This document shows, in pieces, positions 8,578-17,786 of a DNA stretch of 64,000 nucleotides. Location of the stretch: contig NZ_CP110009.1 of assembly GCF_025947305.1 (NCBI RefSeq), forward strand, positions 2,459,501 through 2,523,500. The letters are read 5' to 3'. A model generated the notes under the pieces. The model was not told the origin of the DNA and did no database searches. It saw only the letters and a list, made by a program, of their open reading frames with translations. The DNA comes from Flavobacterium sp. N3904 (lineage in GTDB: Bacteria; Bacteroidota; Bacteroidia; Flavobacteriales; Flavobacteriaceae). The first letter of the stretch is position 1. Each line of letters opens with the position of its first letter. The position numbers and the translations under genes are program-made.

Positions 8578-9636
8578 CTAACTTTTCTCTTCTTTATTGA
8601 AATAAACCAAATAGTAATACATTTGTTTTTCTTCGTCCCATCCTTTTTCCACAAATTTTTCGGCACTTTCCGGATTAATGAAATCCATTTTGATTTGAAT
8701 GTGTGTATCTAAATTGATTACGTTTTTTATTGATTTTCGAGCATCGCTTACAGCAGCATTGGCAATCGGGAAAGAGGTTACGTCTTCGATACTGTATTTT
8801 TCACCTTTATCTACCTTGTAATTCTTAAATTCTGGAATCAAATCGGGATTATCCAAAACTTCATTCAGGAAATTGGTTTCTTCAAATTGATCGTTTTTTG
8901 CAAAATAATTTACAGAACGATTCATAAACATAACTTCTTCTTTCTTGTCTTCGGCAGGAAAAACAACATCTTTGGCAAATCCTTGACAGAATTTCAAGTA
9001 TTTTTTGGTGATGAAATTTTCATCCTCAAAAGCATCAACAGACAAGAAATGTTCCAACCAATATCTGGCATCGTAACGATTACTGTCAACAGAAAGGATT
9101 TTATAGCCCTCTTCTTTTTTGTAATTAAAAATCAAACAACCTTTGTCCAGTTTGTTCAAACTAACACCGTGCTGCAATATCATTTCCAATTGTGTTCCTT
9201 TTTCTTCAAATTGTAAAAAGTCGGATTGAATTTCACTTTTAAAAATACCGATTGCATCTACAATATTGTTGTCAATACTTACATTGGTCAAATAGGTTAC
9301 ATACACTTCTCCGTTTTTGATATGCGGGTGATTGGATTGCTCAAAAAGGTGTTTGGTAATCTTTTTGGAAGCCTCATGCAAACTCGCTGGATTAGCAAAA
9401 ATTTCGGTTGCAAATTTAAACATGTCATTGTAGTCTAAATCTACTTCATGTGCAAACTGAAAGTAGTTTTCTTCTTTTTCTTTAAACGATTTAAAAAAGA
9501 ACTCTTTCATCAAAGGCACAATTTCGTCATTTAATTTAAAAGGCTCTTCTGATAAAAAAAGAGGTTCATTACGACTGATGTTTCCCACTCGATGAATAGA
9601 AAGGGTTTCGATGTGGGTGTTGTATAGGTTGATCAT
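8578..9636 (-). CDS. nucleoid-associated protein, NdpA/YejK (NA37) family
   Basis: A 352-residue soluble protein matching the 37-kDa nucleoid-associated family over its length. It opens with an N-terminal HRVGN segment, followed by FxFAHEVDLDYNDMFKFATEIF, a central VTYLTNVSIDNNIVDAIGIFKSE and a KGCLIFNYKKEEGYKILSVDSNRYDARYW core. In the family, E. coli YejK is described as DNA-associated, but the precise role is not settled. Separate terminators on either side (8504-8533 and 9657-9703) suggest a single-gene transcript. Confidence 0.82.
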   Translation of the reverse strand: MINLYNTHIETLSIHRVGNISRNEPLFLSEEPFKLNDEIVPLMKEFFFKSFKEKEENYFQFAHEVDLDYNDMFKFATEIFANPASLHEASKKITKHLFEQSNHPHIKNGEVYVTYLTNVSIDNNIVDAIGIFKSEIQSDFLQFEEKGTQLEMILQHGVSLNKLDKGCLIFNYKKEEGYKILSVDSNRYDARYWLEHFLSVDAFEDENFITKKYLKFCQGFAKDVVFPAEDKKEEVMFMNRSVNYFAKNDQFEETNFLNEVLDNPDLIPEFKNYKVDKGEKYSIEDVTSFPIANAAVSDARKSIKNVINLDTHIQIKMDFINPESAEKFVEKGWDEEKQMYYYLVYFNKEEKS

Positions 9637-9656
9637 ATTTTTTATTTTATAGATGA

Positions 9657-9703
9657 AAGAGCCAAGAGAAAAGACAGAATTAAGGTCTTTACTCTTGGCT
9701 CTT
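9657..9703 (-). terminator. hairpin terminator with nested stem
   Basis: A 12-base stem AAGAGCCAAGAG / CTCTTGGCTCTT encloses a second pairing AAAGAC / GTCTTT. It lies 22 bases after the stop of the pRiA4b-like gene on the minus strand and separates it from the NdpA gene. Confidence 0.7.
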
Positions 9704-9724
9704 GATTCTTATTCTCTTATTGTT

Positions 9725-10264
9725 TTAATTCCAATTCTCCTCAAAACCATAGTCCTCAAAACTATCGTCTCCTTCAAACATGTCTAAATCATCTTCGTCT
9801 AAATCATCTTCAAACTCTCCATAGATATCATCATGCATATCGGCTTCAAAGTTTTTCTCCATGGCTTCGTCTGGCATTTCTCCATGCGAAAATATAGTTT
9901 CCGGATACATATTTCCGGCTACCTGCTCTTCAACAGCGGCAAGTTCTACCAGAAATGTCCACATATTTATGAAATCGTATACATAAATAATTTTTGTATT
10001 TTCCTTGTCCAAAATATCTGAGAGTTGATAATCGCTCATCACTTTTTGTTCTCCGGGAACATCTCCTGTATCAAACATAGAAATCTCATCTTCCTGATTC
10101 CAGGTTTCATCACAAGTATAGAAAGAAGCCACTTCCATTCCGTCAAAACCAAATGAATTGAAAATAGCATTGTGTAAATCTTCTAAAGTGTCTTCCGCAA
10201 GTATTGCTATGTCTCTAAAAATGTCTTCTTCGGCATCTAGAATAACTCTGAATTTATAAACCAT
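9725..10264 (-). CDS. plasmid pRiA4b ORF-3-like (IS1096 TnpR-like) protein
   Basis: A 179-residue acidic protein. The first ~130 residues follow the pRiA4b ORF-3 fold pattern (VYKFRVILDAEEDIFRDI, TLEDLHNAIFNSFGFD, ASFYTCDETW, MSDYQLSDIL, IIYVYDFINMWTF). The C-terminus is an extremely Asp/Glu-rich tail (about residues 145-175). Despite the family name there is no transposon around it, and such proteins are common as stand-alone chromosomal genes in Flavobacteriaceae. Biochemical function is not known to me. Confidence 0.78.
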   Translation of the reverse strand: MVYKFRVILDAEEDIFRDIAILAEDTLEDLHNAIFNSFGFDGMEVASFYTCDETWNQEDEISMFDTGDVPGEQKVMSDYQLSDILDKENTKIIYVYDFINMWTFLVELAAVEEQVAGNMYPETIFSHGEMPDEAMEKNFEADMHDDIYGEFEDDLDEDDLDMFEGDDSFEDYGFEENWN

Positions 10265-10459
10265 AATCTTTGTTTTATTGAAAGAGCAAATGTAAAGTTT
10301 AATTTTAGATTTTATATGTTGATATTTATTGTTTTTTTATCGGTCATATGTAATTCGTATATCATCATTGCTATTTGTTTCAAATTCATTGCGATGCTCA
10401 TTTCATATTTACGAATTGGGATTTGTTGAAAAGATTTTTATTCGGCTCGAAAAGACTGT

Positions 10460-11062
10460 TTATGACTTTCCAGTTAACCGCTTTCTAATTTTATGATAGT
10501 GTTTGTGGTAAAAGTTATGACTGGGATACTTTCGGCTCGAAGTCATATTGTTAAAAATTAAAGCAGTCAGAAGTAAAATCAGAACACCTATTAGAACAGG
10601 TGAAAATACATACATATATCCTAAACTTTTTATTTTATCGGAACCAATAATGGCAATAAGTGCAGTTGCTCCTCCAGGCGGATGCAAGGTCTTGGTCATT
10701 TGCATAAAAATTATCGAAAATGATACAGCCAAAGGAGCGGCTATCCAAATAATATCAGGAATTAATTTATGAACGGTAACTCCAATTATGGCTGAGATTA
10801 AATGTCCGCCAACCAAGTTTCGGGGTTGCGAAAATGGACTTTGAATAATACCATAAACCAATACGCTCGAGGCTCCAAAAGAACCAATTAAATAAACCGC
10901 ATCATTTCCTTTAAAATGTATAGACTGGATATAAGCCAAAATTCCGATTCCGACAAACGAACCTAGAAAGGACCAAAATTGCTCTTTAAAATCGACTAAA
11001 GTTTCTTTGTAAAGGATGTATTTTGTTTTGCGATACGTTTGCTTTATTTTTTGAACAGGCAT
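10460..11062 (-). CDS. HPP family membrane protein
   Basis: A 200-residue inner-membrane protein with four or five hydrophobic segments and the hallmark HPPGGATALIAIIG (around residue 127) that names the HPP family. Members have been linked to nitrite or anion transport in chloroplasts and cyanobacteria; in Bacteroidota the role is open. It begins 10 bases after the ClC gene stop on the same strand, so the two are very likely co-expressed and possibly both handle anions. Confidence 0.85.
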   Translation of the reverse strand: MPVQKIKQTYRKTKYILYKETLVDFKEQFWSFLGSFVGIGILAYIQSIHFKGNDAVYLIGSFGASSVLVYGIIQSPFSQPRNLVGGHLISAIIGVTVHKLIPDIIWIAAPLAVSFSIIFMQMTKTLHPPGGATALIAIIGSDKIKSLGYMYVFSPVLIGVLILLLTALIFNNMTSSRKYPSHNFYHKHYHKIRKRLTGKS

Positions 11063-11072
11063 AAGAGAAATG

Positions 11073-12344
11073 TTATTTTGCTAAACTAGGAGAGTAGGTA
11101 TAAACAGTAAAAGGATAAATCGTTTTTGCAGTATATTTTGAAATCAGGCAAACGACTAAAATAGGAACGAATAAAGTGTAATCATTCGTCAAACCGCAAA
11201 CCAGAAAAATGGATGTAAAAGGCGCGTGAATACTGGCACTCAATACTGCTGCCATTCCAATAATAATGAAATTTATAGGAATAACATTTGCATTAAAATA
11301 GGTGTTTAAAACCAAAGCAACCAACAATCCCAAAAAGGCGCCAATAAAAAGACTTGGAGCAAAAACACCGCCATCACCACCCGAGACCAATGTTGCCGAA
11401 GTTACTATGGGTTTCAAAACTAAGATTCCAATAAATGTTAGGACTATAGACAAAGTGAGTTGTATTTCGTTTGGATTTACTATCAGTCCTTTGATAGCAT
11501 GATACCCTTCTCCATAAAGTTGTGGGAATAAAAGTAGCGAGATGCTCAAAATACTGGAACCGATAATAATTTTAAAATAATGGGTTTTTATTTTAGAAAA
11601 CTGATCTTTGAAAAACAACACACATCGCGTTAAATAGACAGAAACAAATCCTGCCAAAATTCCAAGAAGGATAAAATAAGGTATCGCTTTAAGGTGCCAA
11701 GTTGTAATGACAACAGTAAATAGTGGTTTTTCTTTTAATAGAAAAATTAGCCCAAATGCAGTAAGAACCGCTATCAGATTACTAACTAAAAAAGCCCGGG
11801 TGACTTTTCTGGAGATGACTTCTAGGGCAAAAAGAATTCCCGCAATTGGACTGCTGAATAAAGCCGTAATTCCGGCAGCTACCCCGGCACAGATTAATTC
11901 GGTTTTGTATTCTTTGAAGACATTTTGTTTTCTTTGGGCTACAGAGCCAATAGTTGCCGATGCCACAACTGTAGAAACTTCGATACCTGTTGAACCACCG
12001 AAAATCACGGTCAATAATCCATTGATAAAATGGGACGAAATTTTATAGTTTGGTAAATTCTGTGATTTGGAATTGGTACTTTCAAAGATTTCCTTGATGC
12101 CTTTGTTTTCTTTTTTCTTAAAGAGATATTCTCTTAGAAAATAGATGACCGATAGTCCAAAAATGGGGAAAAGAATATAATATAATGGATTTATTGCCGC
12201 CTTATGAGAAAATATTTCTTCGTAATATTCGGTTAGTTTTTTTAAGGCAACTCCCAGAAATGCCGAAAGAAAGCCAATCAGGATAGAAACAACAACTAAC
12301 TTTTGTAGTTTTAGGAATTGAAAATTTCGTACTGTTTGCATCAT
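11073..12344 (-). CDS. ClC-type chloride channel/transporter
   Basis: A 423-residue polytopic membrane protein of the ClC family. The gating-glutamate region is GGSTGIEVSTVVASATIG, keeping the Glu of the usual GREGP, though the following Gly-Pro is Val-Ser. The GxFxP motif is intact (GGVFAPSLFIGA). The GSGIP region reads NKGIKEI, losing the Ser ligand, and the LFALEVIS segment has Val where E. coli ClC has the proton glutamate Glu203. These changes suggest transport behaviour unlike the E. coli Cl-/H+ antiporter; that is inference. It heads a two-gene unit with the HPP protein. Confidence 0.88.
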   Translation of the reverse strand: MMQTVRNFQFLKLQKLVVVSILIGFLSAFLGVALKKLTEYYEEIFSHKAAINPLYYILFPIFGLSVIYFLREYLFKKKENKGIKEIFESTNSKSQNLPNYKISSHFINGLLTVIFGGSTGIEVSTVVASATIGSVAQRKQNVFKEYKTELICAGVAAGITALFSSPIAGILFALEVISRKVTRAFLVSNLIAVLTAFGLIFLLKEKPLFTVVITTWHLKAIPYFILLGILAGFVSVYLTRCVLFFKDQFSKIKTHYFKIIIGSSILSISLLLFPQLYGEGYHAIKGLIVNPNEIQLTLSIVLTFIGILVLKPIVTSATLVSGGDGGVFAPSLFIGAFLGLLVALVLNTYFNANVIPINFIIIGMAAVLSASIHAPFTSIFLVCGLTNDYTLFVPILVVCLISKYTAKTIYPFTVYTYSPSLAK

Positions 12345-12439
12345 TTTCTTTATTTAAACCAAATAGGCTAATTAATTTTTAGAGTAATGAACCTGCAAAT
12401 TAGATAAAAAGGTCCGTTTTTTGTTTTTTTTCAGGATTA

Positions 12440-12447
12440 CAAAGCTA
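12440..12447 (-). promoter_or_regulatory. possible -7 element TAGCTTTG for the ClC/HPP pair
   Basis: TAGCTTTG on the minus strand fits TAnnTTTG and would give a leader of about 90 bases before the ATG at 12344. No -33 TTG at normal spacing. Confidence 0.3.
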
Positions 12448-12526
12448 AAGAAAGAAAAATGGAATTGTAATAGATGCCTGCTTATAATAACATTGTTTTG
12501 TGATTTTAACAGCAGTAATTTTCAGA

Positions 12527-12916
12527 TTATTTCTCGTAAAATTCTATCGGAGTGTTGTCTGGGTCGGCAGTGAAGAAAAATCTCTTTTTAGTAAATTCGT
12601 CAATTCGTATTGCTTCGGCATTGCAACCTTGTTCTACAATGTGCTTTCTTGTTTCCTCGATATCATTTACTTCAAAGGCCAAATGGCGTAATCCTGCTGC
12701 TTCAGGGCCTGAAACTCGTTTTGGAGGATTTGGGAAAGAAAATAATTCAAGTATAAAGTTTCCGTTGAGTGCCAAATCCAATTTATAGGAATCTCGTTCT
12801 TTGCGATAGATTTCCTGGATGACGGTCAATCCTAAAATAGCGATATAAAAATGTTTTGATCTCGAATAATCAGCGCAAATTAAGGCAATGTGGTGTACTT
12901 TGTTTAATGCAATCAT
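12527..12916 (-). CDS. VOC family protein (YaeR/GloA2-like)
   Basis: A 129-residue single vicinal-oxygen-chelate domain protein with two beta-alpha-beta-beta-beta modules. Likely metal ligands are His in KVHHIAL, Glu in FILELFSFP, His in GLRHLAFEV and Glu in PIEFYE. The SGPEAAGLRHLAF wording is typical of the YaeR-like subgroup, whose substrate is not established, so a glyoxalase I name would go too far. Its ATG overlaps by four bases (ATGA) with the stop of a degraded upstream reading frame. Confidence 0.88.
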   Translation of the reverse strand: MIALNKVHHIALICADYSRSKHFYIAILGLTVIQEIYRKERDSYKLDLALNGNFILELFSFPNPPKRVSGPEAAGLRHLAFEVNDIEETRKHIVEQGCNAEAIRIDEFTKKRFFFTADPDNTPIEFYEK

Positions 12917-13146
12917 TGTAAATAGGTCATGTTAGGCAAATTGGCATCGGGGTTTTGTTCCAATGTTTTGCTGTGTAATTTAATGATTAATTTTTTAGTA
13001 TTGGCTATAGAATTGATTCTAAAGAGAAAATGCACTTCGTTTTCATCATCTGCATTTTGCCAAATATGCTCCATATACATTTCTTTGGAAGTATGAAAAG
13101 CCCTATCATTTTCTAAAATTCCTTTTATGGTTTCAAAGGAACATTT
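12913..13146 (-). pseudogene. remnant of a small gene translationally coupled to the VOC gene
   Basis: A 77-codon frame with protein-like composition reads ...SFETIKGILENDRAFHTSKE, then MYMEHIWQNADDENEVHFLF, and ends in MTYLQ. Its TGA overlaps the ATG of the VOC gene (ATGA), a normal operon junction. There is no ATG, GTG or TTG before the internal Met at codon ~19, and an in-frame TAG closes the frame at 13147-13149. I read it as the 3' part of a gene that lost its 5' end next to the YciI gene. The family was not recognised. Confidence 0.55.
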
Positions 13147-13181
13147 CTAAGTTTTGCTGAAAGAGGCAGTATTTTTTTAGA

Positions 13182-13682
13182 CTATTTCTTAGGTAATAGA
13201 GTGTGTCTTTGTTGAAAAAAAAAATAGATTTTGGGCTTTACTATTTTTTCATGAATCTTCAGAATTTCCTGCAATGCCGCAGTACCGTACCAAGGGGTCA
13301 ATTCGACTTCAAAAATATTCGCTTTTACGGCTGGATCTGTGGCAACAAGGGCTTTGGCTTCTTCGATAGTGGCAACATTAAAGATGTAAAGACCTCTATA
13401 ATTTCGGTCGTTTTTCTCAAATGGTCCGGCTAAAACAAGTTTTCCTTCCTTTGCCAATCGGGAGATGTTGTCCATGTGACCTTTAAAAAGATTATTTTTT
13501 TCTTCTGCTGTAGCAGTCGTGTTGCTACCGGTTTTCAAAATGCAAAATACGTACTGCTTCATGCCGCGTTCATCTGCATTCAGGAATTTTGCTAAATTTT
13601 CATCATATTTAGCTGTGGTTTCCTGCGAAAATCCAATTGTTGTGAGGCACAAAAATGCAGCCAAAAGAATACTTTTTTTCAT
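13182..13682 (-). CDS. exported YciI-like (YCII-related) domain protein
   Basis: A 166-residue protein with a signal peptide (MKKSILLAAFLCLTTIGFSQ) and a YCII-type ferredoxin-like domain (MKQYVFCILKTGSN, HMDNISRLAKEGKLVLAGPF, RGLYIFNVATIEEAKALVATDPAV, FEVELTPWYGTAAL). The YCII fold is related to muconolactone isomerases, but the reaction is unknown. The C-terminal YFFFQQRHTLLPKK looks like an extension past the usual end and runs into the damaged region at 13146, so the true 3' end may have been altered by the same deletion. Confidence 0.8.
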   Translation of the reverse strand: MKKSILLAAFLCLTTIGFSQETTAKYDENLAKFLNADERGMKQYVFCILKTGSNTTATAEEKNNLFKGHMDNISRLAKEGKLVLAGPFEKNDRNYRGLYIFNVATIEEAKALVATDPAVKANIFEVELTPWYGTAALQEILKIHEKIVKPKIYFFFQQRHTLLPKK

Positions 13683-13699
13683 TTAAATACTTTTTAGAA

Positions 13700-14158
13700 T
13701 TAAACCAATTTTTTGAGAATCACAATTTGCCCCAAATGATAAACATCATGATGTATTAGACCATGAATATGCTCATAATAGGTATGATTGTTATCAATGT
13801 ATATTCTTTCGAAATCGGCATCATCAAAATAGGCCAAAAATGTATTCCATTGTTCTTGTGTTTTTGCCAGATTTTGGAGGGATTGCTGCCAGGCAGCTTC
13901 AGATGAATCCAAAACAGGCACAAAATAATTATGGTCAGGAGTAGTGATTTCTTCTCCTTGTACACGACCCAAAATATTCCTTCTCCACAGTATGATATGA
14001 TTGACAATTTCCCAGATTGTGTTCAAATTTGGGTGAACTTTCTTGTATGCTTGTTGGGCATTTACATCTTTTAAAGTGTCTGCCAGAGTAACATCAAGCC
14101 ATGGATTGCCATTATAAATGGACTGATATAAATTCGATATTCTTTTACTTTCTAACAT
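13700..14158 (-). CDS. DinB family protein
   Basis: A 152-residue four-helix-bundle protein of the DinB/YfiT superfamily. The three metal-binding His are visible: one in WEIVNHIILWRR and two in IHHDVYHLGQIVIL. The family comprises metal-dependent enzymes including bacillithiol and mycothiol transferases; the substrate here is not known. It starts the minus-strand run that continues with the YciI and VOC genes, separated by 17 bases from the former. Confidence 0.88.
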   Translation of the reverse strand: MLESKRISNLYQSIYNGNPWLDVTLADTLKDVNAQQAYKKVHPNLNTIWEIVNHIILWRRNILGRVQGEEITTPDHNYFVPVLDSSEAAWQQSLQNLAKTQEQWNTFLAYFDDADFERIYIDNNHTYYEHIHGLIHHDVYHLGQIVILKKLV

Positions 14159-14238
14159 AACAATGATTTTTTCAATTCATTGCTAAGATACAAAATAAGT
14201 AATTTTGTTTGGTTAAAAAATAAATGTAATAAGATGTT

Positions 14239-15426
14239 TTACAGTATTTTATAACCCAACAAAATACCGACTGAGCTATAGTTGGAATTCCAACTTTGAT
14301 ATGCTGTCAAAAGTCCTCGACCGAAATTGTATCGTAATTCAATGTCATAACGGCCACTTTTGTAACCTATACCAGTAAATAAATTGGAAGTATTGGATAT
14401 ATCAAGAGCAGTACCAGAATATTGGATTGTAGATTTTGAGGTTACAGAAAAAGCAATTCCGGCATCCAGAAATAATTGTGATTTTTTATTTAAAAACATA
14501 TAATAACGTGCCCCAAAAGGCAATTCCAGAAACGTGTAATCAGCCTGAATAGATTGATTTGAATTATTTATTTCGGTTTGTTTGTAGGACTGAAAGTTTG
14601 GATCTGCAAATATGGACCATTTTTTTTGGTTGAATGGGAAAATGTTTTCAACCTCCAAACCAATTACAAAAACCGGTTTGGTACCAAAAGTATAATCAGT
14701 CAAAGCATTGTAGTTATTACCAAAAGTAAAAAGTGTCCCATTGACACCTGCAATTACCTTAAGGTTTATAGCAGATTTGTCTTTTTTTGTTTCCAGGATA
14801 GTTGTTTTAGTGGCTTTGGTTGTGTTGAATGTTACAAATAAATCGACAAGTTTTGTTTTTTTATATGTAATGTTTTCAAAATCACTAAGTGTTAACTGAT
14901 CTGATTTTAAATTATTTCGCAACTGTTGTTTGTAATAATTATTCTCGCCAATTTGTGAAGTATCTTCATTTTTGTATTCCTTAAAAACAAGTTGTTCAAC
15001 AGTTTCATGATTCCCGGTGCTAATATAAAAACGAACTAGGTTTACATCCTGATATTCATACAGATTTGCTTCTCCTTCTACCAAAACTTTTAGAAGCAAG
15101 GTTTCTTCATTGAAAATTGGATTTCTTTCAGTGCTCAAGTTATTGACATCACTTGACGATCTGTCTATTTTTAATTTGAAACGCTTGTATTTACAGCAGT
15201 TTTCTATACCAAATTCTTTAATATCAGCGATTGTTACTATTTTTTCCACTTCATTCTCATTCAGTTTGTACTGTATTTCTGTTGGATTTTTATACCAGCC
15301 AACATTACGAATCAGACATTCAGTCTTTATGTTAGTATTATTTGTGTAATAGCCAGTTTCAAAATTGATTTGTCCATATGACGAAATTGCAAATAAAATA
15401 AAAAATAAGTAGCGGAGTTTTTTCAT
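14239..15426 (-). CDS. outer-membrane beta-barrel protein
   Basis: A 395-residue exported protein with a signal peptide (MKKLRYLFFILFAISSYGQ). The N-terminal ~190 residues form a soluble domain (YYTNNTNIKTECLIRNVGWYK, two neighbouring Cys in IENCCKYKRF). The C-terminal ~190 residues alternate in the manner of a PorT-like/OmpW-like barrel (GLEVENIFPFNQKKWSIFAD, ELPFGARYYMFLNKKSQLFLD, GIGYKSGRYDIELRYNFGRG). Flavobacterial relatives have sometimes been mislabelled as tRNA modification GTPase, but no GTPase motif is present. Monocistronic with its own promoter. Confidence 0.8.
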   Translation of the reverse strand: MKKLRYLFFILFAISSYGQINFETGYYTNNTNIKTECLIRNVGWYKNPTEIQYKLNENEVEKIVTIADIKEFGIENCCKYKRFKLKIDRSSSDVNNLSTERNPIFNEETLLLKVLVEGEANLYEYQDVNLVRFYISTGNHETVEQLVFKEYKNEDTSQIGENNYYKQQLRNNLKSDQLTLSDFENITYKKTKLVDLFVTFNTTKATKTTILETKKDKSAINLKVIAGVNGTLFTFGNNYNALTDYTFGTKPVFVIGLEVENIFPFNQKKWSIFADPNFQSYKQTEINNSNQSIQADYTFLELPFGARYYMFLNKKSQLFLDAGIAFSVTSKSTIQYSGTALDISNTSNLFTGIGYKSGRYDIELRYNFGRGLLTAYQSWNSNYSSVGILLGYKIL

Positions 15427-15449
15427 GTTAAAAAATAATGTTAGAATAC

Positions 15450-15457
15450 CAAACGTA
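15450..15457 (-). promoter_or_regulatory. -7 element TACGTTTG for the beta-barrel gene
   Basis: TACGTTTG on the minus strand, 23 bases before the ATG at 15426, with a TTG 20 bases further upstream (15478-15480). Confidence 0.5.
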
Positions 15458-15569
15458 GTCCTTTATTTTGAAATATACAACTCATCCCTAATTTTCCGCA
15501 ATTGGGTCAGAACAATTTCATTTCCTTTTTATTCTGGATGACATTTGCTTCATCAAAATCACCAAAATC

Positions 15570-17732
15570 ATGAAAACCGTTTTATTCGCCAGCATTTGTT
15601 TATTATTCAGTTTTGCACTTTTTTCTCAAAACACTATTTCGGGTAAAATAACCAACGAAAAAGGAGATCCAATCGCTGGCGCCAATGTTTATATTGAAGG
15701 AAGCTATGACGGTGCATCAAGTTCTGAAAGTGGAGATTTTTCTTTTGAAACTTCCACTACCGGCAACCAAATGCTAATAGTGAGTTTTCTTGTTTATGAA
15801 ACTTCAAATACGGTAATAGATGTCGCTAACTTTAAAAACCAAACCATCAAACTCAGGGATAATGTCAATGCACTCGATGCCGTTGTAATCACGGCGGGTT
15901 CTTTGGATTCTGGTAGCAAAGCTCGGGTTTCGGTATTAAAGCCTTTGGATATTGTTACCACTGCGGGTTCGGCAGGAAATATTGTGGCGGCTTTGCAATC
16001 TTTGCCGGGTACACAAAGAGTAGGCGAGGATGGGAGATTGTTTGTTCGTGGAGGCGAAGCCAATGAAACCCAAACCTATGTTGATGGTATGCGAGTGCCG
16101 CAGCCTTACGGAGCAACACCCAATAACTTGCCAACTCGAAGCCGTTTTTCTCCTTTCCTTTTCAGTGGTATTTCCTTTTCTACAGGTGGATATTCAGCTG
16201 AATATGGAGATGCATTATCTAGCGTTTTGCTTTTGAATACCATAGACGAACCCGATCAAGCCAAAACTGAAATCTCGTTGATGACCGTAGGTGTTGGTCT
16301 TGGAAACACCCAAAAATGGGCCAAAAGTTCTTTTAGTATCAATACTTCTTATATTAATTTATCTCCCTATCAAGCGCTTATACCCCAAGATGTAGAATGG
16401 GAAAGTGCCCCACAGGCTTTGTCTGGAGAAATGGTTTACCGATACAATTTTGAAAGAGGAATTTTTAAGATGTATGCCGCTTTTGATGCTTCTCAATATG
16501 TCATCAAACAAGAGAATATCAACTCGATTGACAAAATCACTGTTGATTCCAAAAACGAGAATGTATATTTTAATTCTTCTTATAATGGTTTTTTTGGAAC
16601 CAATTGGAATATCACCGCCGGCTTGAGTTATGGTTACAATCAAGTGAAATCGGATATTGATTTGGACGAATTGAAAAATGCAGAAAATGCCGCCAATTTG
16701 AAATTGAAACTGAGAAAGAGCATCTCTAATCGTTTTAAGCTATCGTTTGGCGCCGATTATTTTGTGACCAAATACGATGAAAACTTTACTCATAATGCAG
16801 GAAGTAGGTTTGATTATGGCTATGACAACACCATTGGAGCTTTATACACAGAAGCTGATATTTTCTTTTCCAAAAAGCTTGCCGCCAAAGTGGGAATTCG
16901 TGCCTCAACCAATAGTTTGATGAATGAAAATTTTGTTTCGCCAAGAATTTCATTTGCATACAAAATAGCACAATTCAGTCAGTTGTCTTTTGCTTATGGT
17001 GATTTTTCGCAAACTCCAAGCTCTGACTATATCAAGTTTTCGAAAAACAATCAATTTGAAAGTGAGAAAGCCTCGCATTACATTTTAAATTATCAGTATT
17101 ACAAAGAGGGAAGAACTTTTAGAGCCGAAGCCTATTACAAGGATTACAGCAATCTCGTTCGTTTTGATGGACCAACGATTGGATTCAATTCCGTCTTTTC
17201 TAATAATGGAACGGGATATGCCAAAGGCTTGGATTTGTTTTGGAGAGATGGAAAAACCATTAAGAATCTCGAATATTGGGTTTCGTATTCTTATATCGAT
17301 ACCGAACGATTGTATAAAAATTTCCCGACTCAGGTAACTCCTAGTTTTGTTGCCAATCATAGTTTGTCAATAGTAACAAAATATTGGATTACCGACTGGA
17401 AATCACAAATAGGGTTTACTAACTCTTTTGCAACAGGAAGACCCTACAACAATCCGAATGAAACGGAATTTATGAATGCCAGAACAAAATCATACAACGA
17501 TTTGAGTTTCAACTGGGCGTATTTATTAACTACCCAAAAGATTTTGTATTTCTCGGTTTCGAATGTTTTGGGAGCCAACAATATATACGGATACAATTAT
17601 GCCATTCAGCCCAGTGCCGATGGAGAGTACAGAAGAAGTGCAATCAAACCAGCTGCCGACCGATTCTTTTTTGTCGGTTTCTTTTGGACCATCAGCAAAA
17701 ACAAAAAAGACAATCAGTTGAAGAATCTTTAG
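15570..17732 (+). CDS. TonB-dependent outer-membrane receptor
   Basis: A 720-residue receptor. After a signal peptide (MKTVLFASICLLFSFALFSQ) comes a carboxypeptidase-like regulatory domain (residues ~22-95, ISGKITNEKGDPIAGANVYI). The plug domain follows (~100-215, LKPLDIVTTAGSAGNIVAAL, LFVRGGEANETQTYVDG) and then a 22-strand barrel ending in aromatic FFVGFFW. No SusD-like partner follows, so this is not a canonical polysaccharide-utilisation pair. Substrate unknown. It heads the plus-strand block that includes a LytS/LytTR signalling pair. Confidence 0.93.
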   Translation: MKTVLFASICLLFSFALFSQNTISGKITNEKGDPIAGANVYIEGSYDGASSSESGDFSFETSTTGNQMLIVSFLVYETSNTVIDVANFKNQTIKLRDNVNALDAVVITAGSLDSGSKARVSVLKPLDIVTTAGSAGNIVAALQSLPGTQRVGEDGRLFVRGGEANETQTYVDGMRVPQPYGATPNNLPTRSRFSPFLFSGISFSTGGYSAEYGDALSSVLLLNTIDEPDQAKTEISLMTVGVGLGNTQKWAKSSFSINTSYINLSPYQALIPQDVEWESAPQALSGEMVYRYNFERGIFKMYAAFDASQYVIKQENINSIDKITVDSKNENVYFNSSYNGFFGTNWNITAGLSYGYNQVKSDIDLDELKNAENAANLKLKLRKSISNRFKLSFGADYFVTKYDENFTHNAGSRFDYGYDNTIGALYTEADIFFSKKLAAKVGIRASTNSLMNENFVSPRISFAYKIAQFSQLSFAYGDFSQTPSSDYIKFSKNNQFESEKASHYILNYQYYKEGRTFRAEAYYKDYSNLVRFDGPTIGFNSVFSNNGTGYAKGLDLFWRDGKTIKNLEYWVSYSYIDTERLYKNFPTQVTPSFVANHSLSIVTKYWITDWKSQIGFTNSFATGRPYNNPNETEFMNARTKSYNDLSFNWAYLLTTQKILYFSVSNVLGANNIYGYNYAIQPSADGEYRRSAIKPAADRFFFVGFFWTISKNKKDNQLKNL

Positions 17733-17739
17733 AGAAAGG

Positions 17740-17786
17740 GTTTAATCGTTTAAAGGTTTAATTGTTTAAAGTTTGAGAAGTTTAAA
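17740..17786 (+). repeat. octamer-phased repeat (GTTTAANN units)
   Basis: Six consecutive 8-base units: GTTTAATC, GTTTAAAG, GTTTAATT, GTTTAAAG, TTTGAGAA, GTTTAAA. They begin 8 bases after the TonB receptor stop. Confidence 0.75.

Noticed and set aside
9725..10264. Mobile-element origin suggested by the pRiA4b/IS1096 family name
   Set aside because: No inverted repeats, transposase or target duplication around it; the family is widespread as ordinary chromosomal genes.
10441..10541. Repeated word TTCGGCTCGAA at about 10441 and 10532
   Set aside because: Only two short copies, one inside coding sequence; could be chance.
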